A stretch of 64,000 bases of DNA from Anastrepha obliqua (GCF_027943255.1 NC_072896.1:40946501-41010500), one strand, 5' to 3'; shown: positions 1 to 12,890, counted from the stretch's first letter. Numbers and translations are program-made. Notes: a model not told the origin generated them from the letters alone.

Positions 1-1440
1 TAATGAAGAGGTGTCCAATAATTGCTGCACTCGCCGCACCGGCACTTACTGAAGGCCTACGAGACTTAGATGTATACAGTGATCGATCTTCTCTTTAGTA
101 TTATAAGGCTGTTAAAACTAATCATGTCAACCAGAGAAACACTTGCATATAACTCTTTCGTGTGTAAAGCAAAAAAAAAAATAACTGAAAATATGTGTTT
201 GCTTCACTGTGTAGAGCGCACGCTTCCTGTAATCAGACACTTGAGCATCGCCTTGCCACACGTCCTGTTCACTTTAAGTGTGTATGGTTGCGTGTGCGTT
301 TATTATCGCTTGATTCCGGCCCAACTACCGATTCCCGCCATTACCGCGACCACTGTCGCAATCGTGCTGTCAATGCTCCTTTAAGCCTTTAGCAACTGCA
401 GTGGCAGTAGCAAAACAAAAATAACAATAACAAGGACGATAACACCAGTCACTGTAGTAGCAACAGTTTGGGGACGGTGGTTAGGTGCAACAACAGCAAC
501 AACAAATAGAAAGCAACAAACTTGACAAGCACACAGTCATGTAGAAAGCAGAGAGCATGCTAGAGGCGATTGCGGCATTGGCGTACCGTGACATGACGGT
601 GGTGCTAGCCGTGTGGCAGTCCTTTTGAAGTTTGAGCTAAGTGACATACTGTTTATTGTTGAAGGGTGCTAAAATGCGGTGTGTGGCGCTTGGGCTTTTT
701 GTGCGCCCATGTGAAGCGAGAAATTGTAATGCCAAGGGTTTGTGACGTCGCAATCAGACGCGCTGATCAGGCAGGCAGCGCCAAAGACATGACAGAGTGA
801 GGCAGATGTTAGTAAGCAAAAAGGTTGAGCCAAAGACAGCCAAACTCAATATACAAACATGCAAACATATATAAATGTGAAAGTATGTTTGTTTGTGTAG
901 ACTTGTGAGATTGGCATGAAGTGTGGCACTTATAATTCCGGCAATACTTACATATACATACAAACAACATTTTGATACAAACAAACATATTTATGCGTGA
1001 ACTTTTCAGTTACTTTGATATACTGGAAAATTTATTTTGCACACATATTATTTGTTTTCCAAATGAAAAAAGTGGTTTCAAGGTTTAGAAAATCTCTCGG
1101 ATGTGATTTAAAAGTAAATACTCCTTTAGAGTAAATTCTTCAAATTTACTTGTTTTTCATGTGCGTCTTGTTTTCTGCGAAATTGAGGGCTCTATCGTTT
1201 CATGGCGTATCCAAGAGGCAAATACTTCTTATGAGAAGCTTTTCATGACAGAAAACCTTTCGGAGCAGTGCTCGCGTGGTGCGAAAACGGTCATAGCTGC
1301 AACTATTGAGAAACTGCCTAAGTTTGACCCTTCATCATTTGACCCATCATTTATGTCTTTCAGAATTTTTGCATGTTTTTCTAAAAGACACCTAGCTAAA
1401 TAGATACATATGTAGGTACGTAAATTGTATTTTTTTTTTT
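1..1440. other. no gene recognised; GC-richer first kilobase
   Basis: About 1-760 is moderately GC-rich and contains runs such as caacaacagcaacaacaaat. Open frames are short and uncharacteristic. The rest is AT-rich. I see no element here. Confidence 0.3.
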
Positions 1441-2640
1441 TGTGTTTCAAAGCAAAAGAAAGGTTAGGTTAGGTAGTGCTGGCTGATCTGAAAAAAGATC
1501 TCACTTAGACCTCTAGGGTTCATTGTATTGCCAGTGCTATGCATAAGAATTTGGAGTCGAAAATATTATTTTATGTAATTCTTAATGCCTTCTCGAGTTT
1601 TAACAAGCCATTCAGTCTTTTGTCAACAAAATCCTTCAAGGATGAAAAATATGTTGATCTTAGGCATATTTGTCGAGTCCTACAAAGAGCAGCGCAGTGC
1701 CAAGTAGCTATTCCAAAGTAGGCATAGCATTCGCTACGTTGTTACACGCATCGCTCTAGACTAATCCTTTTTTAGATGCGTGGTGTCGAGTGAGACAGTG
1801 TCCCGTCAGTCAATCAATATTTTGCGGCCTTTCCTAGACAGTGATAAAATAATGTTTGTAGTTTTCGTATTCCAATTACTTAGCATAATTTTGGCAGTTT
1901 TATACGAGGTTGAGTGTTATATCGATTGCGTTTCCATAGGTAGTTCCTCATTTATGTAGTTTCGGCTTCAGAAAGGAGAGTGATGGATACGTATGACGTG
2001 TTCAATCTCGGCAAGCGAATACCTGCCTTAGCGAGTTCATCGACCCTCTAATTTCCTTCTATGTTTTGTGCCCTGGTATCTAGTAAATAGCGTTCCATAT
2101 TCGCAGCGTTCATCTATTTTTGCATTCAGAGCCAATTCAGCTGCTTTTGTTGCGGCATAGATTTCAGCTTGAAATATTATATACTACAGTAATTAGTGAG
2201 TCTGATAGACTTTTGGAGATCAAATTGCGGGCAAAAGACAGCCGCTCCTACTCTTTCCGCCAATTTGGACCCATCTGTACAGAAATTGTATGAATGGTAC
2301 AATATGTATGTAGATGCTAGAACTTTTTTTCATCCATGACGCCAAGCTATTTGCTGAATTTAACTCGTGGAATTACATAGTCTGACCTTCCATTTGAACC
2401 CAGAATGTTGCTGTGGCCAAAAGTCTCTGTGAAAGTTGTCCTGACATCTTTAGGCTTATTACATATATTTTTTCTGAGTTTGGATGCCAGTTGAGAATTC
2501 TTTCTGTTGCCGCTGTTGGAGTTGTGCTCATAGCGTCGTTTACAAAAGCAAAGGAAAGGGATATAGAATTTCTTTGCACAAACCGAAATAAGTCGAAGAA
2601 ATTTGGCGCAGTGTAGGAAATATGCAAAACATTTTAAATT
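1441..2640 (-). mobile_element. LINE relic with RNase H fragment (Jockey/I-like), minus strand
   Basis: Read on the minus strand, about 2160-2290 gives DGSKLAERVGAAVFCPQFD followed by RLTN and a FQAEIYAATKAAE-like stretch. This matches the start of the RNase H domain of I/Jockey-type non-LTR retrotransposons (catalytic D, then QAE). Stops and frameshifts break the rest, so it is a dead fragment. The AGGTTAGGTTAGG-type end at 1462 is common at LINE 3' ends in flies. Confidence 0.7.
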
Positions 2641-2907
2641 GGTATTTGTTTAGACATCTTCTTTTTTTATACAAGCCAATGATAGTTAAAAAATAACAAT
2701 AATTGTTTTTTCAATTGTTATGTTTTAGCGGCTGTCAATGTTGCAAGACATTTAGCTGACAAAATATACAGCTGGGTTGGACATCCATCATGCATCATTT
2801 CATGCTTGCTGAATGTGTGGATATCTTTTAAAAAGTACATATTATTGAAATTCCCGCTGAATTATAAGCACAAACCACAAATGTTTTACTATGCATCATT
2901 ACTTGAT

Positions 2908-3375
2908 AATATTAGTTTTGGGAAAAAGAAATCCATTATTTTCTCGATAGATAGATGTAGTGATCGATATCTCGTAAAGTATCGATCAAACAATTTAAAG
3001 TTTGTAGTCAAGGTGTCAAGGTGGCATTTCACACCAAAAAATGCGTTTACTGTTTTTTGTTTGTCCCATTCAGTTGTGAGTTACAGGGTGTTGAGAATGG
3101 AAGTTATTTAAGAGAAAATTCGGTACGTTTTATAGTTTTTCTTTAATAAATCCGAAAATGCAACTAGGCCGTTGAAATTGAGAATGGTGTTTATGGTGCC
3201 GATATTATAACAGTTAATTACGTGCAATTTTGGTTTCGTCGATTCCGTTCAGCCATTTTTGATGTTAAAGAAAATGTCGATAACGTTGAAAATGTTGATA
3301 AAATGGCAGAAATAATCGAAGTTGTCCAGCATGTTAGTAGTCGTAGTGAGAAAAAAGTTGTAATTCAAAACTAAG
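2908..3375 (+). pseudogene. mariner transposase relic, N-terminal part
   Basis: Starts with the TIR-like gttttgggaaaaagaaatcc. An ATG at 3100 begins a broken transposase N-terminus (MEV then a stop, then EKIRYV), followed by an ITxNYVQFWFRRFRSxIFDV-like helix-turn-helix stretch in shifted frames. The same sequence recurs at 32783. It lacks the catalytic domain. Confidence 0.65.
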
Positions 3376-4640
3376 CGCACTCTTTTTTATTATTATTATT
3401 ATTATTTATAGGAAATATGTACAATATAACCCTAACTTAATTAGCACACTGTCTTTTTTATTGATTTAATTCTTAGCATACTAATAATAAGGATAATATA
3501 AAATTTTTTCAATTTCCACTTAGCAGAAAAAGATTGTGTACATTTTATCTGAAAAAAATATTATTTTAATCTTCATTTTTTTAACTCAAATTCATTGATT
3601 TAAAAATATTATTGTTTTATGAGGATTCCGTTATCAGATTTTTTAAAACACCGCCATCAGAAGCTTTGCTGTCAGATTTTATTCATACATTAGCGTTTTA
3701 TATCTGACAAAGCGCCCAACTTACAAACCGTCAGATAGCGGATTTGGTCATTTGCACAAAAGTAGGTAAATTAGCCTGTAAACTAGCAAACCAAGCAAAA
3801 AAAGTGATCATAGCTAAAAATATTTATCTCCTACCGGGCTTCATTCACACCTATCCATAGCATTCTTTATTCGATATCATTTTGATGCATTTTTTTAAAA
3901 GTAGTTCAGTACTGCAGAAATTTCAGAAGTATGCCTTCACTGAATATAAATAACTTTAAAACATTGGGTTCTTTCAGGAAATGGCTTCTATGTAACGATT
4001 TTTGAGCTAATTAATAAATAATTTTAATTCTTATAGCTGGATGTTTTGTGGTAGGTTCCGGGCTGGAAACCCTCTATGGACATGAGACAGCATACAACAC
4101 ACCTCAAATTGAAAAGGCTCGACCAAACGCCTAACGTCAATTATTCGTACATACATATGTGCTATAGGTATATACGAATAAATACATAAATTATCTAAAC
4201 ATTTTTGCTTCAACTTATGCATTTTTGTGTGTGTATAATTCTTGCTTAAAGATAATATGGAGGCATATTTAATATATACTTATGTACCTACCCTGCAGGA
4301 AAAATCCAGAATATCGGACTGAAACAAATGCGTCGCCTTAGATAGATAGGTACAATAAGAAGGTAGATCAAAGGGAAAATGTTCATTAGAATATACTATT
4401 GTATATTTTTATCTATTTATATGTGCCTAACTCGAATGCTCTAATGAAATGTTAATGGTTGATCATGCAGAATTTAAAATATTTTAATTTTTATCATATC
4501 ACTATCGGTATTTTCACAAAATGCGCTCAGACACTCAAAACTAAATCAGTATTCACTTTCAAGACTATACACTAGTCAGACCTGCTGATAGTTTGACTTC
4601 CTTAAAGCGTTCGCCAGAAAGTTTCATCTGCTTAAGATCC
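3376..4640. other. AT-rich DNA, no gene recognised
   Basis: Contains a (TTA)n run at 3388-3410 and otherwise unremarkable AT-rich sequence. Short open frames on either strand have no recognisable content. Confidence 0.3.
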
Positions 4641-4671
4641 CTATATCCATTCAATTCATTACTTATATTCC

Positions 4672-5367
4672 GTGATTAATCATTTGGATAAACAACCAAA
4701 GTTAAACTTCATGAGAGGTACTCACATCTATATACTCTCTGATAGTCAAGCGGCTCTAAAAGCCCTTCTATCAACAACTATCACCTCTAAATTGGTAAAT
4801 GATTGCCTAAACCTTCTCAACATGTTAGGAAACCTCAACACAGTAAATCTAGTCTGGATTCCGGGACATGAAGGGCATGAGGGGAATGAAATGGCTGATG
4901 ACCTCGCAAAACAAGGAGCAAATATGCAACTTACTGGTCCTGAGCCTTTCTGTGGACTCACGAAAAGCCACATTAATGAATTCCTCAGGAAATGGGAAGA
5001 AAGGAAATTTGCTGCACACTGGCTAAATTGTGCCGGTCAGCGTCAAGCCAGACAATTTCTTAGTCCCAACAAAGGAATATCAGACAAGCTACTCTCACTA
5101 AACAGAGTAGATCTGCGTCTTCTAACAGGATACCTCACAGGTCACTGCAGCCTGAGGTATCATTTAAATAACATTGGTCTATCAGAGACCAATGTCTGCC
5201 GCTTTTGCGAAATGGATATAGAAAGCTCAGAACATGTGCTTTGTGAATGTCCTGCGCTGGGCAGACAAAGACTTCACCACCTTGGTGGTATCGTAGTATC
5301 TCCATGTAATCTTTGGAACAACAAACCCACAATAGTGCTAAAATTTATAAAAAGCCTTAAACTCTAG
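4672..5367 (+). pseudogene. LINE ORF2 C-terminus: RNase H plus CCHC-type zinc motif (I/Jockey group)
   Basis: An open frame of 231 codons carries the late half of an RNase H domain: LSDSQAALKAL (catalytic D), then LVWIPGHEGHEGNEMADDLA (catalytic His and Asp). It is followed by the conserved tail RLLTGYLTGHCSLRYHL and CRFCEMDIESSEHVLCECPA, the terminal C-C-H-C motif of such elements. It is open to the stop but is 5'-truncated: the reverse transcriptase and endonuclease are absent. A (aat)n run follows at 5428. The remnant is younger than other LINE relics here because its frame is intact. Confidence 0.88.
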
Positions 5368-5479
5368 GGTTACAAAATAGGTCTTGCACAATAGATCAAC
5401 TCTGGTCGCAGTGCGTAATGGCCTTCTAATAATAATAATAAACTTCATACCTAACTTTCGTGGCGCACAACTTTTGGCC

Positions 5480-6070
5480 CTTCTTTTCAGTTATAAAGTC
5501 TTAACCTAAGGACATAGAATGGTGGTGGAGGTGTTGTCTGAGTGGCACAGCTCAGACCCAATAAGCACAAAAGATGCCATTTTGATACACCACTTATAGA
5601 ATCACTGCTTTTTATTAGTCGAACCATCTTGATTTGACTACGAAACCTGCCTATGTTGTCTATTTTCTTTTCTGCAATTTCTTGCAAGTTGACCATCGAG
5701 AATTCCCACCAGCATTGTATGTCGTAGAGCACCCATAGTGAAAGACTGTTTCCTTAGATTCTTCTTGATTGCAGCTTCTGCATTTATTGTTGTATGCCAT
5801 CCCATCTTTCTGGCATGGTCTTCCAAAGGCCATTGGCCGGTTATTGTTGACGTAATTCTGAATATGTCTCCTCGTGGCTTTCTTAATAACTCGTCAGTTC
5901 TGGATTGTTAAAATTTGGCCACGCTTGTTTAGTTATTTTTCAGATATCCGTGTTAGTCCATCTGTCTACGGCCGGCTTCTGGCCTTCCTTCTATGTTCCT
6001 ATGGTCAGGTACCCAGATGAGAGGACATAGAATATTTTCGATGTAACATATAATACTTAACTAGAGTCTC
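5480..6070 (-). mobile_element. degraded LINE relic, minus strand
   Basis: On the minus strand 5960-6030 reads PLIWVPDHRNIEGRPEAG, which resembles the RNase H motif LIWVPGHxxIxGNExAD of I/Jockey elements. The adjoining minus-strand frames at 5487-5826 are open but do not show clear motifs. Stops and small deletions break it. Confidence 0.55.
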
Positions 6071-8298
6071 GTGAGTGTAGGTATTTCCTACGGTGTTAGT
6101 GCATACATATGTGTGTATGTATGTATGAACAGTTTTTTACAATTTTATACAGGAATGTCGGAAGTGTGGCGCGCGTGTTTTGATTTCTCGCTACACAGCA
6201 ATGCCAGGGCACGAGGAGCATGACTGGGTCCATTACCCTCATCTTTACTTCACACTGTCGAAATTCAAAAGGTGGGGAATAGTCTTTCAGTACGTTCACT
6301 ATGGAAGTGGGGTCGGGCTATTCGATTAAATAGTCAACTTGGTTTACTGGGCTCTCAAGTCGTCGCGCACAGTTTGCTTGCCGGTGGTTAGGACGGATAG
6401 CCTGTCGTTGTTCCGTCTGCTGCATGCAGACTGCTCAAACGAGTGAGCAGTCAACCGTATACATATGGATATATTGTACATTTATACTTATTTATATAAA
6501 TATACATATACGTATACGTATGTATGTATATTTGCTTCATGCTTAGGCATTTTGACCCGCTCTAAGGGAGTGAGAAATGTTTCTGAATTGGAGACGTTAC
6601 AACGGCGTAGTAAAATTGCTGGTTGAGACGATTGGCGACATGCTTGGGGGCTTAGAAGTGAAGGCCGGGGGTTTTAATGCTATTTGTAAAGGGGGAAATT
6701 GTCAAAGGAATCATCGGCTTCGTTAGATGTGGCCGGAGCGGTAATTGCGGGACATTTCATTTTCAGACAGAACCTGATTGTAAGTCACGCGTTTCTAACT
6801 GCGGCTTCGGTTGCGTTATTTCTCAAATGGAATGGATGGTTGACTCGCATCCAATGTGTAATTTTGAGCAGGGAAAATTCACGACAAGGGTTTGGCGCGT
6901 CAGCGTACACCATTTTATCAGACATCAGGCGTTAACGCTCTGAACACGAAGCAGGCTGCGTGCCAAACAGGATAAAAAAAAATGTTTAAATACTCATGGC
7001 AAAAAGACGACAGAATGTGTTGTCGGCAAGGTATTATAAAAACGGACGAGCTTTCAGTGTTAAGTTGTATTAGTATTTTTGTGTATTAAACACGAACATA
7101 GAGGCAAAGCAAGGCTGCCGTTGAGTGGGCGGGTGTCAATAGAGACAAAATCAACAGCAACAGAAGCGACGTTTATGACTTTGATTGTGGATGTGGAAAT
7201 GGTCCTATGGATAGTAAGAGTAGCAGTAATGGTAAAAGAATTACATATCAAATTGGCTAAAACAGGAACCGTAGTGGTTGCTTCATTAAGCAGAATTCAA
7301 GACTAGTATGGGTGACCTGCATTTCCACTCCTTCATAAAACACCAGACACGCGTCAGGTTTATTTCGCATGACAACAACCAATAGCTCGACTCGTACTGA
7401 AGTTTTCTTCTAATCGTTGTGACTCGTGTGGGTACGTGCTGAAAAATGAGAATTCAGGGAGGCGTAAGCAATTGAAAGGCACGTAAGGACCAAGAAGGAA
7501 GGCGTGATGCATAGTAATTATAAAGGAATTGATTGTTGTTGGTGAGGTCACTCATGGTTCCATTCAGCGAGGACTGCAGCGAATTACGTACGGAAATGTG
7601 TGTGTTTCTGTAGTGTTGGTGCTCGTATTCATGGTGTGGGGAGTGCGGGCTTCAATGGTGTGAAAGTATAACATTAAGTGGCGTCAGTGCGTATTTATAT
7701 GGTCTATTTGTTGAAATATCTCTGCCCCTGTCGTTTTGATTTGGGTTTATGTTTTTATTTTATTTTTTTACTTTTACTACGCATTTATGTTAATAATAAA
7801 ATGTGGCGATTGTAATCTGCGATATGATGATGTACCAGGTGATAAACGAAGACGAAGAGTGGGTAATCAATCAAATAGGCAAGTGAATTTTTAAATTATT
7901 TTCTAGTCTTGCTTTTAAATACTTATGTATGTGATATTTGGTGAGAGAGGACGCTTAGAAATGTTCAGTGAAATTAAACACGAAAAATTAGTTAAACTAG
8001 TAAGAAAAGCAAGTTAATTTCGAATATGTAGTGATTGAATTAGCAAGATTTTGTTAGTGTAGCAGTCTACCGTACATAATTTTTTCGCACAGGTTTGAAA
8101 ATCATGCATTAATTTTATTTGCCTCATAATATGAATATGCTTAGAGCTGACTTTCTTAAATCGAAAATTGCTTGGTAAAAAATGGAATGGAACTGTGAAT
8201 GACCGGAAATTTACTTACGAGCACTTGGGAATTAGTGTCCGTTGCACTATCTATTTAAATTAGATCGTTATCATTTTAAATATTTTGAACTTCTCGCA
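6071..8298. other. no gene recognised; GC-richer stretch 6.3-7.7 kb
   Basis: Roughly 6330-7700 is TE-free by eye and richer in G than its flanks. Overlapping short frames on both strands (6677-6943, 7060-7306) have no recognised content. 7730-8298 is AT-rich with nothing visible. Confidence 0.3.
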
Positions 8299-9090
8299 TA
8301 TAAAAGGTGGCGCAAAATTCATTACACTATTAGAAGATTTATAATTTTTGCAAATGGCGTCGTAAGTCAATCATATTTGACACTTGTAGACTAGACAGCT
8401 GCAAGCAGACAAACAATGGAGCATATAAAGGTCACAATAAAGATTTCCTTTACTCAACATTTTTTTATATATTGTATTTCGTAACCTTACTTGGGTTCTC
8501 GGGAATAGAAATATTGAGGGAAATTGTAGGGTCGGTGAACAAGCCAGGAAAGGTACTACTTTTCAATTGCTTAGTTATAGAACTCACCATTGGGCTACCT
8601 ACGAGCAAAAACAATTTTATCCAAGAGGCCAATAGGTCATGGAGAGATGGCTACTGTGGCCGCTAATTAATAAGAAAAAGACAAAGGAGTTGCTTAGGAT
8701 ATCTCGAAGATTGTAGTTTGTACAACCGGTCATTTGCTATTTGGCAGGCATTTCTTGAGATTAGGAGTTTTCTCCCATGAACATTGTAGAAGTTGTAGAC
8801 ATTAGGAAGAGGTTGAATAATTTCTTTGTAATTGTCCAGCCTTGATTAAAATCAGAGCAGATTTTCTAGATAAATACTTTTTAAAGTCTCTTACGGAACT
8901 GTCCGCCGTGGGGATTGGACCAATCTTGCCCTTCATAAGATCAACAAAATGGTTTCACGAAGAAAAAAACGCATCTGTAAGGTCTAAGCGAGTTGGTCAT
9001 ACAGACCGACTATCACCATAACCTAGCCTAATCTAGTAGAAAACTATTCAGAAACAAAATTGGATGATTAATTTTGCACCATCTTGTATA
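8299..9090. mobile_element. non-autonomous TIR transposon, about 790 bp
   Basis: The left end tataaaaggtggcgcaaaat and the right end attttgcaccatcttgtata form imperfect terminal inverted repeats of about 25 bp, with TA at both outer edges. The interior shows no transposase. Parts of the same family recur at 16440, 22500 and 23512, showing this is a repeat family. Confidence 0.65.
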
Positions 9091-10020
9091 AATCTTTTTT
9101 CTTCCAGTCTAAATTCTCTTTCGAAGCGGCTTGGTGATCTATAGACTAGACCAACAGCACATTTATATTTACATTTGGAACCTAGAATTATATTTTTGAA
9201 GCAATTAATTTTTCCATTATTTTCGTAATTTTCAAGTAATTTTTGGCATATTTCATTACTCCACTGAGTCCCGTTGTGTTTGGTATGCAGTTGGAATTCT
9301 TAATGTGAAACTCGTTTTCATCAGCATCTGCAATAATGCGTTTCCGAAAGAACCCTTAATTCGGGGCTGTATTTATCTGCTATCAATTCTAACTCACCGA
9401 AATTATGAAATAATCTTTGATGTTAGTATAAGTATGTAAATGTATTAGTAATTCTGATTCCTAGTAGCTAATTCTTTTTCTTTTATTATTGAATTTACTG
9501 AAGTCGAATCATTGTCGATTAAGTGTAAAGTGGGTTCTCATCTAGATCCAGCATTAATTTTTCATTTGCTTTGCACAACGCCTTTTGGACATTTTAAAGT
9601 AATTTTCAACCGGGTTGCATATTAGTCAAAATACTAATACGAGTACATTAATACATTTAGGGTTGTGTTCCTTCATTTTGGCATAAAAAATGAAATAATT
9701 CTACCATCAATTACTTGATTCAAGTATCTGATGTGAGTGTGGAAGGCATTGAGATCTGGAATCAAATATGGGCATCGCTGTGAATATATGTGTGTGTACA
9801 TAGAAATAATGTAATGATAACTTCCTTCGCTATAAATCAATAAATGGTGCTTAAAATTTTTTTGCCATTTTTATGTTTGTGTATTATTTGCATAATCAAA
9901 TTTACATAAGGATGAAATGGCTGATATAATTTCGCAAAAGGGATATGTTTTATAAGGTTGCGTATGTGTAAGTGTCTGTGACCCAACAGTGGTCGAAGGT
10001 TTGTCGATTGTATGTAGCTT
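9091..10020. other. AT-rich DNA, no gene recognised
   Basis: No open frame of note and no recognised repeat. Confidence 0.3.
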
Positions 10021-10021
10021 G

Positions 10022-10275
10022 AAACACCAAAATGAAGAAAACATTTTTTCTAATAGCGGTCACCCCTGGGCAGGCAATGGCAAAACTCCGAGTGTATTTC
10101 TGCCATGAAAAAGTTCCTCATAAAAGAAATATCTGCCGTTGGAGTCGGCTTGAAACTGTAAGTCCCTCCATTTGCGAAACAACATCGAGACGTACGCCAC
10201 AAATAGGAGTAGGAACTTGGCCAAACCACCAAAAAGGGTGTAAGCGCCAATTATATACATATATACATATGTACA
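10022..10275 (+). mobile_element. tRNA-SINE copy, 5'-truncated
   Basis: Matches the body of the local SINE family from the gaaacaccaaaatgaagaaa junction through gtatttctgccatgaaaa to the gcgccaatta end. The tail is an interrupted (TA)n run. The tRNA-like head is missing. Confidence 0.8.
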
Positions 10276-11617
10276 ATGCATATACAGGGTATATACACCA
10301 CCTATTTTTTTGAGAATGGTAACACAAATGACATGTCAAATGTGTTCATAATTTACTTAAAGGTTTGACATTTACGAAATGGGACGCTATACGCTTGAAC
10401 AAAACTGGGAAATATCGAAAACCTATTTCCAAAGTGGTGAGTCTTCTTCTTCTTCCGCGGTTACAGTAAATGGCGAGCGTTACCGTGACATGCTCAACGA
10501 GTTTTTGTTTCCAAAAATTGAAGAGGATGACATGGACGACATTTGGTTTCAACAGGACGGTGCAACTTGTCAACTGCCAAAGTTACACTCGAACTTTTGG
10601 CTACCGTTTTTTGAAAACCGAATAATCAGCCGAAATTCCGATATCAATTGGCCGCCTCGAAACTGTGATGTAAGCCCGTTGGACTATTTTTTGTGGGGAG
10701 CCGTTAAGGACAAATGCTAAGCGTACCATCCAGAGACGATTGATGCTTTAAAACACGAAATCGAAGTTGCCATTCATGAAATTGGACCCCAAATAATCGA
10801 AAAAGTGCTTAAAAATTGGGTTGATCGAATGGCCTACTAAAGCCAGTCGTGGCAGTCATTTGAACGATATTATTTTTCATTCATAAATGACAATGTTCAA
10901 TCTTAAAAATAAAAAAAAAAAAAGAAAGTGTGTGGTAGTTCACGGAACCCGCACGATTGAAGTGAAACTTCTTTTATCAACAAATCAATAATTTAACTAT
11001 TATTTCAATATAATGCATGCAGAAGTCATGGAAAGCATGGAATGGAATTTTATTAAACAGAATTATTTATTTATTTTAATATAAAAAGAAATGAATTTAT
11101 TGTACTCAATTACATTTGGTTCTCGGCATTGTCATTATCATTATTGGATTCGTTTTCCAAAAATGAAACAAGGGCTTTATGGTAACTGAAATACGTAAAA
11201 AATGATCTACATTCTAATCTATCAAGGTATCGATGAAATACTGCATCAATGGTAGTTCCGCATCTTGTTGTTGGTACTACAAATTATCACTTATCGTACA
11301 ACCGGAGGATTCACTGTCACGGTGTTCAACAGTAGCTCTTAATTTTTACGCTCCAAATACTCACGTTGCCGTTCAGCACCTGTTTTCGGTTTCCGTTTTT
11401 GTTGATTTGATGCCATATTTAACAGAAATCAATCAACAAAACAAAATATGTTTGTAAGATTTGCTCAAAACTACACACACACTCTATGACGCGTCTCGCG
11501 TTACTAATAATATTGTGTTTGGGATAACTGTCAACTGTTTCCACCGAAATGCGTTCGCAAAGTGTATGGTCTTTGGTATGGTAAACAGATTTATGATACA
11601 TTATTTTGCGGCGACAG

Positions 11618-11712
11618 CACAGCGCGATAGCCCAGCGGCTAGCAATGTGGGCTTCCGATCCGAAATCCTTGGTTCGAATCACAAGAAAATTTTTTTTTTT
11701 TTTTTTTATACA
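11618..11712 (+). mobile_element. tRNA-like SINE head with oligo-T tract
   Basis: Contains tagcccagcggcta (box A-like) and ggttcgaatc (perfect box B) about 35 bp apart, followed by a run of 19 T. This differs in sequence from the main SINE family and suggests a second tRNA-derived family or a degraded tRNA pseudogene. Confidence 0.5.
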
Positions 11713-11744
11713 TTTATTTCATTTTGTTTTATGATATGTTTATG

Positions 11745-11921
11745 AGCAGATTTTTTTCATGGCAGAAATACACTCGGAGGTTTGCCATTGCCTGCCGAGG
11801 GGCGACCGCTATTAGAAAAATGTTTTCATTAATTTTGCTTTCACCGAGATTCGAACCAACGACCTCTCTGTGAATTCCGAATGGTGATCACGCACCAACC
11901 CACTCGGCTACGGCGGCCATC
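11745..11921 (-). mobile_element. tRNA-SINE copy, minus strand, 3'-truncated
   Basis: Contains the reverse of the SINE head (ggctacggcggcc, gattcgaacc box B) and body up to catggcagaaatacactcgg. The distal third is missing. Confidence 0.8.
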
Positions 11922-11957
11922 AATCAAATGTCATATTTACAAATTACATTCGATAAG

Positions 11958-12137
11958 ACGACACGCCACGCCAGTCTTTTAACAGATGGCGCTGGCATAG
12001 CGTGAGTTTTACGTAGTTTAGCGTAGTTTTACTCCTCACAGCGTTTCATCCACGCCACGCTTTTAACAGATGGCGCTGGCGTAGCGTCACATATCGATGA
12101 AACGCTATGGTTTTACTCCTCACAGCGTTTCATCCTT
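11958..12137. repeat. tandem duplication, two units of about 90 bp
   Basis: Two adjacent units each contain acgccacg, cttttaacagatggcgctgg and tttactcctcacagcgtttc. It lies inside the nested TIR element. Confidence 0.7.
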
Positions 12138-12339
12138 CGAGACAAAAGAAGTTTCACTTCAAAAGTTTGAAAAAATATTGATTCGTTTTTTTTTTATATG
12201 TAGCTTGAAAAGGTTCGAACAGCCCCATTAGCAAAGAAGAACTTAAGTTAATTGACTGGTTTACCAGAGATCATCCAGACATGGAAGTCGTCTGCGCATA
12301 ATTTAAAATGGTCGAATCAATTATATAGATAAATAAAAA

Positions 12340-12640
12340 CTAACCAGCCTGGAGAGACGACTGTATTCGAAAAAAGAAGTGGCATCGGATACGACATACG
12401 TTGAGAAAAAGCCATGGAAATGTTGCTAGGCAAGCGCTCCGTTGGAACCCCTTCCAACAAGCTGGGCGAGGAGTGGGTAGACCACGTACTATCTGGAGAT
12501 GCTCAACAAAAGCTAAACTCTCTTGGTCTTATGTAGATCGCACTAGAATATATAGCTCAAAACGTGTCCCTTGACGAAAAATCGTAGTTGGCGCCCTATA
12601 CTCCAATAGCAGTTAAAGGAAAATTAAATTTGTATTGCTA
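12340..12640 (+). mobile_element. LINE relic, extreme C-terminus
   Basis: Frames shift, but the order GRPRT.W, then LSW, then a (I)YSSKRVP.R stretch and WRPIL matches the GRPRTxWRR...W...A..R..WR..V.ALY tail typical of one LINE ORF2 group. Too damaged for clade assignment. Confidence 0.4.
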
Positions 12641-12890
12641 CTTCGCTTCGGATCTTTATGGCGTGATCAGAAGTCTATACAATCGCATCTCAATTTCTAA
12701 GATACACATTTTACACTTTATCTAAGGTAAGTTGGTATTGATAAGGGGCGAATCGGTCAATAACCACGCCTACTTGCCATGTAAAGGTAACTTACAAAAG
12801 AAAAAAAAACGGGAAACCTCTCTTATAAATTATACAAAATGAGCGGTACCATGTCCACTTTTAGGTGAGTGGGGGTATTTCGATAACGAC

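Larger units (their letters stand above)
10925..12162. mobile_element. 1.2-kb TIR element nested in mariner copy 1
   Basis: TTGAAGTGAAACTTCTTTT at 10957 is matched in inverse by AAAAGAAGTTTCACTTCAA ending 12162 (a 22-bp repeat with one mismatch). Comparison with the uninterrupted copy at 58.3 kb shows that 10925 to 12160 is extra sequence, so the true left edge may lie about 32 bp outside the repeat. No transposase seen. It carries a tRNA-like SINE scrap, a SINE copy and a tandem duplication. Confidence 0.75.
10293..12215 (+). mobile_element. mariner internal-deletion element, copy 1, split by another insertion
   Basis: 10379-10720 is open: an N-terminal MGRYTLEQNWEISKTYFQSG joined through a (TCT)n stretch to a C-terminal catalytic part (NGERYRDMLNEFLFPKIEED, then [10 protein letters not shown] with the second catalytic Asp, then NWPPRNCDVSPLDYFLWGAV with the third). 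The middle, including the first Asp, is deleted. The same deletion is present at 58271-58976. The 3' end is interrupted after about 10925 and resumes at 12160; the left TIR is degraded. Confidence 0.85.
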
